Shown here piece by piece: positions 32,071 through 39,826 of a stretch of 64,000 bases of DNA. Below the pieces are notes generated by a model. That model had not been told where the DNA came from. It saw only the letters and a list, made by a program, of their open reading frames with translations, and made no database searches. Within the stretch, counting starts at the first letter, position 1, and every line of letters begins with the position of its first letter. This DNA comes from Bartonella rochalimae ATCC BAA-1498 (lineage in GTDB: Bacteria; Pseudomonadota; Alphaproteobacteria; Rhizobiales; Rhizobiaceae), in the NCBI RefSeq assembly GCF_000706645.1, contig NZ_KL407338.1, positions 139,405 through 203,404 on the forward strand, given 5' to 3'. The translations under genes and the position numbers were made by a program.

Positions 32071-33306
32071 TTAGAATGAACGTTGGAAACGAATCATACT
32101 TTGCAAAGCACTTTTTCCATTCAAAGCATTACTATAGTTTGCATCACTATTCGCTTTACCTTTGAAAGTACGGTCATCGTTCCAAGAAATGTAGGTTAGT
32201 TCAGGTGTAATAACAAATCCTGGAATCAGTTTATATGCAACATTAACGGATGTTGCGAAAGTTTTTATAGCACTATAAGACACTTGAGCATTCAAATTTG
32301 CTTTTGGATTGATTTTGTAAGTTGCACCAGCCCACGCTGCCCATTTACCACCCCAGTTTGCATAAATGGTGGTATTCTGACGCGACAATACATTATTAGA
32401 ATCCTCTACAGTATCTACTCTATAGTAATCTAGGTTATTTTTATAGCCTCCCATTGCCCAAAGATTTAAATTATCATTGATATTCAAATCTACACGTGCT
32501 TTAGCAGCCCATTTTTTGTAATAAGCATCATAAGCGACAACAGTTGAGGCTCCACCCCATTTTTGCATAAATTTCATACCAAATAAGATATTAGGGTTAT
32601 AGTCTTTTGTTTGTTTACTTGGGAGATCTGTTTCATCAACACGAACAATTTTGCTATCTTTATCGATGTAATAGTATTCGATACTGTTACCAGCGTTTGT
32701 TTTAAGAGCAGGACCTGACGCATTACCCAATTCAACTCCAACAATAGCGGAAAAACCAGAATCAGCATTAAAAGTGTAAGAAATAGTATTCGTGCGTATA
32801 TCACCTGCTGGTGCTATGCTATCGCTATTGATAACTTTACCATAACCACCGGTCCAACTGTCGAAAATTGTGCTATCAAGACCTACACGAAAGCCACCAA
32901 TTTCTATATAAGCAGCACGAAGTTGACCACCAGAACTATCCTTTCCTTTGCTCCATTGTGAGCGAATTTCCGCATATGAGCGAAGCGTTCCTAATTCTGT
33001 TTCAGAAGCAGCTTGGAAAATAAGGGTTAAACGTGAATTTGTGCGATAAGTTTTTTTACCATTTGCTAAATCCGCATCGGTTATTGCATTAACATTGTCA
33101 CCACCTGTAAAATCTGCGCGGACATTACCAGATACGCGAATACATGTTTCTGTTCCAGGAATATAGAAATATCCCGGACCGTACGCATCACAAGCACGTA
33201 CATATTCTATAGGTTCAGGTTTTGCTGGGACAGTTGAAGCCGCTTGAGATCCAGAAACTGCAGAAAGAGCTAATGTAGAACTTAGAAGGAAGGTTTTAAT
33301 ATTCAT
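32071..33306 (-). CDS. omp43: major outer-membrane porin, Omp2b/Omp43 type
   Basis: A 411-residue porin. The signal peptide ends at SGSQA, then comes the family start with YVRACDAYGPGYFYIPGTET (two cysteines form the usual pair with CIRVSGNVRADF). The rest alternates as beta strands with a terminal phenylalanine (IRFQRSF). Brucella Omp2 and Bartonella Omp43 belong here. It forms a general diffusion channel and in Bartonella is surface exposed. A GGAGATC Shine-Dalgarno precedes the ATG. A consensus -35 lies about 175 bases upstream and a strong terminator follows, so it is monocistronic. Confidence 0.92.
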   Translation of the reverse strand: MNIKTFLLSSTLALSAVSGSQAASTVPAKPEPIEYVRACDAYGPGYFYIPGTETCIRVSGNVRADFTGGDNVNAITDADLANGKKTYRTNSRLTLIFQAASETELGTLRSYAEIRSQWSKGKDSSGGQLRAAYIEIGGFRVGLDSTIFDSWTGGYGKVINSDSIAPAGDIRTNTISYTFNADSGFSAIVGVELGNASGPALKTNAGNSIEYYYIDKDSKIVRVDETDLPSKQTKDYNPNILFGMKFMQKWGGASTVVAYDAYYKKWAAKARVDLNINDNLNLWAMGGYKNNLDYYRVDTVEDSNNVLSRQNTTIYANWGGKWAAWAGATYKINPKANLNAQVSYSAIKTFATSVNVAYKLIPGFVITPELTYISWNDDRTFKGKANSDANYSNALNGKSALQSMIRFQRSF

Positions 33307-33456
33307 AAATGATCTCCAGTCGGTTTTAATTATAAGAGTGTGTATTGGGTTTATTTATAGAGTGTATAAAGGTTATATATTATGTCCGCTTGCTAAAAAA
33401 ATACGCGAGAACTAAGCCAAACATTACATAATGTTAACTATACGAACCTTTATTTT

Positions 33457-33485
33457 GAGATACAAATATAAATTAACCTTGTCAA
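33457..33485 (-). promoter_or_regulatory. candidate porin promoter
   Basis: On the minus strand TTGACA (33485-33480) is followed after 17 bases by TATCTC (33462-33457). The -35 is a perfect consensus and the -10 is poor. It would give a 5' leader of roughly 145 bases before the porin ATG. Confidence 0.35.
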
Positions 33486-33614
33486 AAGTAATTTATGTAC
33501 TATTTATTCTTGTGTGATAAAAAAGACACAAACATTCATTATTTTTTAATTTAATCCAATCAATTAGAACTAAAATTTCAGATATTTTGAAAAAAATCGA
33601 AAATATCTTGAATT

Positions 33615-33748
33615 TTTTATTGATACTGTTTATGCACCTTAATTGGAGAGGTGGCCGAGTGGTCGAAGGCGCTCCCCTGCTAAGGGAGTAGGGCTCAAAA
33701 GGCTCTCGAGAGTTCGAATCTCTTCCTCTCCGCCAAGTATCAATAAAA
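33615..33748. repeat. 13-bp inverted repeat flanking tRNA-Ser
   Basis: TTTTATTGATACT (33615-33627) upstream and AGTATCAATAAAA (33736-33748) immediately after the CCA end are perfectly complementary. In a precursor transcript they would bring leader and trailer together into a stalk below the tRNA. Confidence 0.75.
33645..33735 (+). tRNA. tRNA-Ser (anticodon GCU)
   Basis: A 91-base gene with the CCA end encoded. The acceptor GGAGAGG pairs with CCTCTCC, the D arm begins TGGCCGAGTGGTCGAAGG, the anticodon stem-loop is CTCCCCTGCTAAGGGAG with anticodon GCT, a long class II variable arm follows, and the T arm carries GTTCGAATC. It reads AGC and AGU serine codons. It is framed by a perfect 13-base inverted repeat and lies next to a decayed integrase, the usual relation between a tRNA and an integrated element. 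Confidence 0.97.
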
Positions 33749-33797
33749 TCAATGGGTTATCTAAAAGCTAAGGGTTTTTGACTCCATTGATTTTATT
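33742..33797. repeat. 14-bp inverted repeat downstream of tRNA-Ser
   Basis: AATAAAATCAATGG (33742-33755) and CCATTGATTTTATT (33784-33797) are perfectly complementary around a 28-base loop. The left arm shares 33742-33748 with the tRNA-flanking repeat, so the two stems exclude each other. It could end the tRNA transcript or mark the old element junction. Confidence 0.7.
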
Positions 33798-33811
33798 ATG
33801 TTTTTTCTGTT

Positions 33812-34858
33812 TTATCCTGAATCTTTTTGAAGCTTTTTTATTGCTTCTATTGCGAGGTGCTTCCTATCCGCTGTTTTAGTATAGAGGGATGCCATGCTAT
33901 TTTCTGTCTAGCCAAAAATTGCCTTGAGTTGTGAAGCTGTAGCACCAGCATTGGCAGCACGTGTTGCTGTTAGTTTTCTTAATCCATAGGCTGATTTTTG
34001 ATTTCCGCTTGATTACACGCTTCATGAAATAAGTTGCCAAAGTTTTCTTTTACAAGTTTATTTCCACCCTTTTCGCAAATGAATGTTTCATCACCTACGG
34101 GACCAATTTTAAGAGTTTCTGCAAGTTCTAGTAAAATCAGAAGAAAAACATCTGTTTTAAATTGGCTCTTTTCTATTTTGAGATGAATAATATTATCTGT
34201 TACATCTTTCCACCTAATCCGAACGGCATCACCACGGCGTAAGCCTGTAAAAGAACATCAATCCAGACACCTTCATGTGTTCCTCTTGTCTAGCAATAGT
34301 AGTATTTTTCAATGTCTTCTTCTAGCCGTGGAGCGAAACCTTCTGCGTTCAAGGATTTTGGTGCTTTAATATTCAGAGCAGGATTTCTGTTTAACAGAGC
34401 ATTCTCAACCGCCCAATTAAAAAGACCATTCAAAGCCGTTAAGAAATGTTTTGTTGCTGCAGGTGTTGCACATCTTCTTTCTACAGCATCAAGAATATGA
34501 TGTTTTTCTATACTTTTATATGCGTATACGTGCGATCACCAATATGTTTATACACATTGTTCAGAATCCTGTGCTTAACTTTTTTAGTGGATTCTGATTG
34601 GTTGTGCCATGATATGCTTTGTAAATATTGATGCAACAACCAATCAAAAGACCCTTCCGTAAGTCTTGTGCGTCTTATTGTTTTTAAGGAGCCATTTTGC
34701 GCGTCTTTCAGAGCAAGCGTATAATTGTCAACAAATTCTTGTGTTCCATAGGTTCCGTGCACTCTGCGACGTTGTCCATGATCAATACGGACATACCATA
34801 TGATTTTACCATGGCGTGTACGTTCACGCACAAGATGTGGTGGACGACGCTTTGGCAT
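33812..34858 (-). pseudogene. tyrosine-recombinase (phage integrase) pseudogene
   Basis: Read through its lesions this is a phage-type integrase of about 350 residues. The intact N-terminal ORF (34858-34508) has MPKRRPPHLVRERTRHGKI and an SAM-like arm. Later fragments show the catalytic TGLRRGDA, YGLRKLTATRAANAG and SLYTKTADRK (nucleophile Tyr). Lesions I can place are a frameshift near 34513-34519, a stop at 34290-34292, a frameshift near 34246-34254, a frameshift near 33990-34000 and a TAG replacing an expected Trp codon at 33908-33910. The gene overlaps no neighbour and starts 3 bases after the small ORF upstream. It cannot make active recombinase. Confidence 0.88.
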
Positions 34859-34860
34859 GG

Positions 34861-35109
34861 TTAGAATTTTATGCCATCAACAGAAAGGCAAGATGGGTTA
34901 GTACGAAATTCTTCTTGCTCGTTTTCAAGTGAAGGAAAATTATTGATGCTATACACATCATTTATTGTTGGTGATACTACAGTTTTATTGATATGAATTA
35001 ATAACTCTCCAGATGGTTTAATTTCTATGAGTTCACATCCTTGTTTTTTTGCTTCTTGCAAGGCGCGAGCAATAGCGGGTTGAGTTATGGTGGGAAGGCG
35101 GTGTGCCAT
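34861..35109 (-). CDS. small phage-associated protein, unknown function
   Basis: An 82-residue protein beginning MAHRLPTITQPAIARALQEA with GGAG about 6 bases upstream of the ATG at 35109. An upstream in-frame start at 35160 is less likely. The N-terminal helical segment (TQPAIARALQEAKKQG) looks like a DNA-binding or coiled helix, and the rest is unstructured-looking. ORFs with this beginning are common directly upstream of integrases in alphaproteobacterial prophages, where they may act as excision or integration accessory factors. The frame is intact, though its partner integrase is broken. Confidence 0.6.
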   Translation of the reverse strand: MAHRLPTITQPAIARALQEAKKQGCELIEIKPSGELLIHINKTVVSPTINDVYSINNFPSLENEQEEFRTNPSCLSVDGIKF

Positions 35110-35225
35110 GTTTTTCTCCTTCAATTGAGATGCAATTCGCCTGTGGCGTGAAGCACGCATGTTTTTAAAGTTGTTAGGAAAGGGCAGGGACGCTGGAGGG
35201 GGATGGCTGGAGCGTCCCCATAACT

Positions 35226-35700
35226 TTAAGCCGCTTGAGCTGTAATCTTTTTGATATCTTGTTCGATTTCTTTTAAAAATGCTTCCACTGCTTGATTGAT
35301 GGATTCTATCTGTTCATCATTGCGATGGATCCGCTGAACCTTGAGACGTAAGTGAGCAGATTGTCCTGAAAACCCGGGATCATAGCTCAAAAATCACACT
35401 ACTGACGTCCTGTACAAGCCATTTGAAATTGCATTTATGCTAAATATTCTGGTTTGATTTTTTCTGTCATCCAGAAACGAAGGTGGTTTACAGATTGGGG
35501 ACATTTAATCTCTATGAGCCCATTCTCACCTATGAGACCATCAGGGCTTGCACTGGCCATTTCGATTGTAGGATATGGGATGAAACCACATGTAACTTCT
35601 CTATCATAGATAAAGCTATATTCTTTGAGGGCATCCTCTTCATGTTCAATGCCCCTGTTGAAAGGCAGTTTCGCTTTTCAGACAATAAAGTCATCAGGAA
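35226..35700 (-). pseudogene. YqaJ-type phage exonuclease pseudogene fragment
   Basis: Pieces of the minus-strand translation reassemble a YqaJ/lambda-exonuclease-like recombination nuclease. They include RGIEHEEDALKEYSFIYDRE, then SPDGLIGENGLIEIKCPQS, which carries the PD-(D/E)xK residues, then MQFQMACTGRQ, SYDPGFSGQSAHLRLK and a C-terminal helix ending ITAQAA. Stops lie at 35435-35437, 35399-35401 and 35387-35389, with a frameshift near 35385. An upstream stop lies just before KAKLPFNRGIEHE. The 5' end is lost: the fragment stops within about 20 bases of the hmuV stop codon. It is a remnant of the same prophage as the integrase. Confidence 0.82.
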
Positions 35701-35720
35701 AAGCCGTTGTATTATATATG

Positions 35721-36515
35721 TTATAAATGAGATGCTGTTTGTGGTAATATAAAAGGGATGTTTTTTTTAGGTATTTCGGAAACTGTGAGCGAGCAATTAT
35801 AAGCTTTACGCAGATTTTCTGTTGTTAAAACAGTGGAGGCATCTCCTTCACAACAAATTTCTCCTTGTTTTAATAGTATGATTTTATCGGCATAGTGAGC
35901 GGCAAGATTGAGATCATGTAGAACAGCAAGAACGCCACCACCACAACGAACAAAATTTTTTATAATATTCATGACAATAAGCTGATGTTGTATATCAAGG
36001 TTGGCAATGGGTTCATCTAATATCAGCCAACGAGCAACTCCATTATAAATAGGCTCCCATACTTGGCAAAGAACACGGGCAAGCTGGACTCTAGCTTGTT
36101 CACCACCAGATAATTGGTGATAATATCGGTTTTCATAGTCTGCCAGACCAACACGTTTTAAAGCTTTTTGAGGGAGGTTTTTAAATTGAGCTTTTGTGAT
36201 GTTAATCTGGTTGATAGAAAGACCAAGTCTTACTACTTCATGAACGAAAAATGGAAATGCTAGTGTTGTTGATTGAGGCAAAACTGCACGCATCATTGCC
36301 ATTTTATTTGCTTTTGTTTGTTTAATATCATGGCCATTTAGGGTCATTTTACCATTATAAGGAATTTCTCCACTAAGCGCTTGTATAAAGGTACTTTTTC
36401 CAGAGCCATTTGGACCAATAATGATGGTGAGGGTGCCACTTTTAGCTTGAAAGTGAATATGCTTCAGAATATTTGTTTTTCTGCGTTGAATACAGACATT
36501 GATCGCTTCAATCAT
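35721..36515 (-). CDS. hmuV: hemin ABC transporter ATPase
   Basis: A 264-residue ABC ATPase. It has Walker A GPNGSGKST, signature LSGGEQARVQLAR, Walker B WLILDEPIANLD and the His switch in AVLHDLNLAAHYAD. I start it at ATG 36515, which overlaps the permease stop in ATGA. The longer open frame to 36620 lies inside the permease. It powers hemin transport across the inner membrane with HutC and HutB. It is the last gene of the leftward hemS-hutB-hutC-hmuV unit, and the prophage remnant abuts its 3' end. Confidence 0.95.
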   Translation of the reverse strand: MIEAINVCIQRRKTNILKHIHFQAKSGTLTIIIGPNGSGKSTFIQALSGEIPYNGKMTLNGHDIKQTKANKMAMMRAVLPQSTTLAFPFFVHEVVRLGLSINQINITKAQFKNLPQKALKRVGLADYENRYYHQLSGGEQARVQLARVLCQVWEPIYNGVARWLILDEPIANLDIQHQLIVMNIIKNFVRCGGGVLAVLHDLNLAAHYADKIILLKQGEICCEGDASTVLTTENLRKAYNCSLTVSEIPKKNIPFILPQTASHL

Positions 36516-37618
36516 GAAAAATTTATTCCTCGTTGGTATATAAGGATCCAAAGAAAAAAAGGTGCACCAAAAAGTGCTGTGACAATTCCAATGGGTAATT
36601 CTGCTGGAGCAATAATACAACGTGCAAAGGTATCAGAAAAAGTCAGTAATACTGCTCCTAAGAGAGCTGAACAAGGGATGAGATAGCGGTGATCAGGACC
36701 AATAAGCAGACGTAGAATATGTGGAACAACAATACCAATAAAACCAATTCCACCACTGACAGCAACTGCTCCTCCGCACATTAGAGCAACAAGTAAAACA
36801 GCAATGTTTTTAATCCGTTGAATATGAAAACCAATATGTTGAGCGACAGCTTCTCCGAGTGCGAGTGCATTAAGTGCACGTGATAAAAAGGGAGAAAAAA
36901 GCAAGCCAATCCAAACAATAGGTAAAATGAGACAAACTTTTAACCACGTAGCACCCGAAAGGGAACCAAGATTCCAAAAAGTAATGTCACGCAATTGTTG
37001 ATCATTAGCAGTAAAAATTAAACTTCCAACAATAGCGCTGCTGAAAGCACTAAGAGCAATGCCTGCAAGAAGCATCGTTGCAATAGAGGTAAAACTGTGT
37101 CGTGTTGCTATTACATAGAGAATCATTGTTGATAAAAGTCCACCAAGAAATGCACCTATGACAATTTTGTAAGATTCTAGAAAAGGAATAAAGAAAGGTG
37201 GGAAGGAAATACCAATAACAATGGTTAATACAGCGCCGAGACTTGCACCTGCTGATACACCTACGATTCCAGGATCTGCGAGAGGATTACGAAAGAGTCC
37301 CTGCATAAGAACACCAGAAACAGCGAGAGCGGCTCCGACCAATGAGCTTAAGATAATACGAGGTAATCTGATCTCAATGAGGATAAGGTAGTCATACGTC
37401 TTGCTAGCTGCTGAAAAATTTTGCGTAAGAATTACATGAATGAGATTAATGAGAGAAGCATTTGATGCACCACTGAATAGTCCACTAAAAATACTGAAGA
37501 TAAGAATTACTATTAAAATTAATAGCGCAATTTTTCCTCGATTTGTGGGGGGTACTTTTGTATTGTCTATTATTTCAGAGATGTGCGTTGTAGAAATATG
37601 CTTAACCATTTCTATCAA
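36512..37618 (-). CDS. hutC: hemin ABC transporter permease (FecCD family)
   Basis: A 368-residue polytopic membrane protein with about nine to ten hydrophobic segments. Family landmarks are LIEIRLPRIILSSLVGAALA, LMQGLFRNPLADPGIVGVS and GGIGFIGIVVPHILRLLIG. It forms the inner-membrane channel for hemin as a dimer with HmuV. It overlaps both hutB (4 bases) and hmuV (4 bases). The start at 37618 is kept. A second ATG lies at 37609. Confidence 0.94.
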   Translation of the reverse strand: MIEMVKHISTTHISEIIDNTKVPPTNRGKIALLILIVILIFSIFSGLFSGASNASLINLIHVILTQNFSAASKTYDYLILIEIRLPRIILSSLVGAALAVSGVLMQGLFRNPLADPGIVGVSAGASLGAVLTIVIGISFPPFFIPFLESYKIVIGAFLGGLLSTMILYVIATRHSFTSIATMLLAGIALSAFSSAIVGSLIFTANDQQLRDITFWNLGSLSGATWLKVCLILPIVWIGLLFSPFLSRALNALALGEAVAQHIGFHIQRIKNIAVLLVALMCGGAVAVSGGIGFIGIVVPHILRLLIGPDHRYLIPCSALLGAVLLTFSDTFARCIIAPAELPIGIVTALFGAPFFLWILIYQRGINFS

Positions 37619-38517
37619 CTCTTGCCATTTTGTTCTGTGCCATAAAGCATATTAATTAGCTCTTTTGATGCTTCTGCAGTGCGTGGACCAAAACCTAAAA
37701 AATACATGGCATCTATTTGTTTAATAGCATGATTTTTAGCTGCAGGTGTTGCTTGAATTGCTGGTATAGCTAAAATTGTATCAATTTTAGTTGAATTTCC
37801 ATTGTGATTGACAAACAATATGAAATCAGGATTTGAATTTAATAAAGCTTCATTATTTAAAAGCTTATATCCTTTATAATCAGAAATGGCATTTATACCT
37901 CCTGAAAGTTTGATCATACCATCAGCTGCAGTATCTGTTCCAGATACCATAACACCTCCGTTTTGTAATGAAAAAATAAAAAGAACGCGTTTTGGTTTAG
38001 TTATTTTTGTTAAAAGCATATCATTGTTTATAAAGTTATTGTTCAATTTTTTAATCAGTTCAGCTGCTTGAACTTCTCGATGTAGAGCTTTACCAACAAG
38101 GCGAATTTTTTCTATGACACTTTCACGTGAAAAGTTTTCTGGTATGATTACGAGAGGTATTGATGTTTTTTTGAGAATCTCAATTGTTGAAGGAGGACCG
38201 CTTCCTTCAATAAGTAATATACCTTCTGGAGAAAGAGATAAAATACCTTCAGGAGAAAGATGGCGCATGTACCCAAGTTCAGGAAGTTTGAGTGCAGCTT
38301 GTGGATAGATGCTTGTGCTGTCACGAGCAACAAGTTGATCTTGAGCCCCTAATGCATAAACAGTTTCTGTAAGAGCACCACCAATGGAAATAATTCGGGC
38401 ATTTTCAGGAAAACTTGTTGTCAGTTCAGCCATTACTTGTTTAGAGAAACAAGTAAAGAACAACAACAAATATAAAAGAGAAAGGCCTGATAGTTTATGC
38501 AAAAAAGGTCTCAACAT
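37615..38517 (-). CDS. hutB: periplasmic hemin-binding protein
   Basis: A 300-residue solute-binding protein with a signal peptide ending near KQVMA. The mature domain begins ENARIISIGGALTETVYALG, the pattern of class III heme and siderophore binding proteins. HutB/HmuT proteins bind heme through a Tyr near RDSTSIYPQAA, which is present here. It lies between hemS (16-base gap) and hutC (4-base overlap), and delivers hemin from HutA to the ABC transporter. Confidence 0.93.
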   Translation of the reverse strand: MLRPFLHKLSGLSLLYLLLFFTCFSKQVMAELTTSFPENARIISIGGALTETVYALGAQDQLVARDSTSIYPQAALKLPELGYMRHLSPEGILSLSPEGILLIEGSGPPSTIEILKKTSIPLVIIPENFSRESVIEKIRLVGKALHREVQAAELIKKLNNNFINNDMLLTKITKPKRVLFIFSLQNGGVMVSGTDTAADGMIKLSGGINAISDYKGYKLLNNEALLNSNPDFILFVNHNGNSTKIDTILAIPAIQATPAAKNHAIKQIDAMYFLGFGPRTAEASKELINMLYGTEQNGKS

Positions 38518-38533
38518 ATCTAGGTCTTATCCT

Positions 38534-39577
38534 TTAAGTAATATTTGTCTCTTGGTACAAAGGCAAATCATTTAGTAAAGAGCGCCATTTTTCGCATTCT
38601 TTTTGACCCTCTTTTCTTAGACCAAAGAATTGGACAATCATTTCACCATTTTGATCAAAAACTTCAAGAGAACTAACATAACCCTCACTTATAGGTTTGC
38701 GAACATGCCATACTTTGTTAACACCAGAAATAAGCATATGTAAATGAAAGTTGTCATCAAGAATATTGAGCCAAGGTCCCATTTGTTTAATATTTTTAAT
38801 TGGACCGCTGAAAATTTGAATGCAGCCTTTATTACCAACAAAACACATAATTGGTATTTCTTGTTCAACGGCTTTATTCAGCATCATTTCAATGGATTCT
38901 GCACTTAATTCATTAGTAAACTCGTTGCTAGCATGTTTTACAGCATCATGCCGACCAATTTTAAATTCGGAAGTAATTTCATGGAGCTGATGCACATCAG
39001 TCATGTTTCTCCAACGATCACGAAATTTCTCAATGTCTAAATTTTCTGTATTGTGTTGTATAGGTGCAGGAGTTGGAGGAATATGAAGAGCAGATGATTG
39101 ATCTTCATGAAGTAATTTTTCAACAAGTATATTCCATTGTTCCATATTTGTCATGTCTTTAGAATAGACTTTAAAAATAGCGGTACCATATTGATCAAAA
39201 AATTGTAAACTTTTTGTCGGCTTTCCAAAAACCATCATTTCATATTCAAAACCAAATTCCCATTTTTGGGGAAAAATCCGCAAATCAATTTCTCCAAATG
39301 TCATAGGGATATGTTCATTCAGAACAATTTTTTCAAAACATCCTGTTTTTTCATGAACAGCATATTCATTGCGTGTTAATGCCATAACGGTTTCAATTTT
39401 AGGAGCATTTTCAAGGAGAGTAGGAATATCAACTTTTAATCTTTTTGCTTTTCCAATTGTACGATATGCTGCTATGAATTCCGCTTCAGATATACCAATC
39501 GAATTAGCAAAATCACGATTACGCATATCTTTTTTTTCTTCACGCATTTTTATAATCATTTCAGCTGTATAAGACAT
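38534..39577 (-). CDS. hemS: hemin-degrading/handling factor HemS
   Basis: A 347-residue cytoplasmic protein of the HemS/ChuS family made of two structural repeats (about residues 35-170 and 200-335), each with a KVYSK- or EVFDQNGE-type strand and a helical segment. It receives hemin after import and releases iron or stores heme. The C-terminal repeat includes VGNKGCIQIFSGPI and the LHMLISGVNKVWHVRKP region, which carries the proximal heme pocket. It is the first gene of the inner-membrane transport unit and starts 43 bases after an intrinsic terminator that closes the hutA unit. Confidence 0.92.
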   Translation of the reverse strand: MSYTAEMIIKMREEKKDMRNRDFANSIGISEAEFIAAYRTIGKAKRLKVDIPTLLENAPKIETVMALTRNEYAVHEKTGCFEKIVLNEHIPMTFGEIDLRIFPQKWEFGFEYEMMVFGKPTKSLQFFDQYGTAIFKVYSKDMTNMEQWNILVEKLLHEDQSSALHIPPTPAPIQHNTENLDIEKFRDRWRNMTDVHQLHEITSEFKIGRHDAVKHASNEFTNELSAESIEMMLNKAVEQEIPIMCFVGNKGCIQIFSGPIKNIKQMGPWLNILDDNFHLHMLISGVNKVWHVRKPISEGYVSSLEVFDQNGEMIVQFFGLRKEGQKECEKWRSLLNDLPLYQETNIT

Positions 39578-39584
39578 AGGCTTT

Positions 39585-39756
39585 CCTTACTTTATTTAGA
39601 GTCAATTTTACTTCATTTTAAAAAATTATGCTGAGCCATTGTAAACAATGGCTCAGCTTGTCAATCAATTGCCCCTATCAATAATAAAAATTGAATCTGA
39701 TAAATTAAAAATATTTACAATCCTTTTCCCAAATTTTGGGTTAGAATAAAGTAAGG
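39585..39756. repeat. 12-bp inverted repeat enclosing the hutA-hemS terminator
   Basis: CCTTACTTTATT (39585-39596) and AATAAAGTAAGG (39745-39756) are perfect complements 148 bases apart, one arm directly ahead of hemS and the other just after the hutA stop. The right arm contains TTAGAATAAAG, reminiscent of iron-control sequences. They could pair in RNA around the terminator or be two copies of a regulator site. Confidence 0.55.
39620..39657 (-). terminator. intrinsic terminator between hutA and hemS
   Basis: In the direction of hutA transcription GCTGAGCCATTG pairs perfectly with CAATGGCTCAGC (12 bases) around a TTTA loop (39657-39646, 39641-39630), followed by ATAATTTTTT. It separates the hutA message from hemS-hutB-hutC-hmuV. 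Confidence 0.88.
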
Positions 39757-39826
39757 ATTAAAATGCAATAACATACCTTTTTATCAATTATAATTTCCTC
39801 AATAGTTTAAAGACTGACAACAATAA

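Noticed and set aside
34312-34500. 62-codon plus-strand open frame
   Set aside because: Antisense of the integrase pseudogene; the minus-strand reading matches an integrase core-binding domain.
33700-35720. Direct repeat of the tRNA-Ser 3' end as an attachment site
   Set aside because: I looked for a second copy of the T-arm/acceptor sequence on the far side of the phage remnant and did not find one; the far end appears deleted.
35483-35752. 89-codon plus-strand open frame overlapping the hmuV end
   Set aside because: It is the antisense of the YqaJ exonuclease remnant, whose minus-strand fragments carry family motifs.
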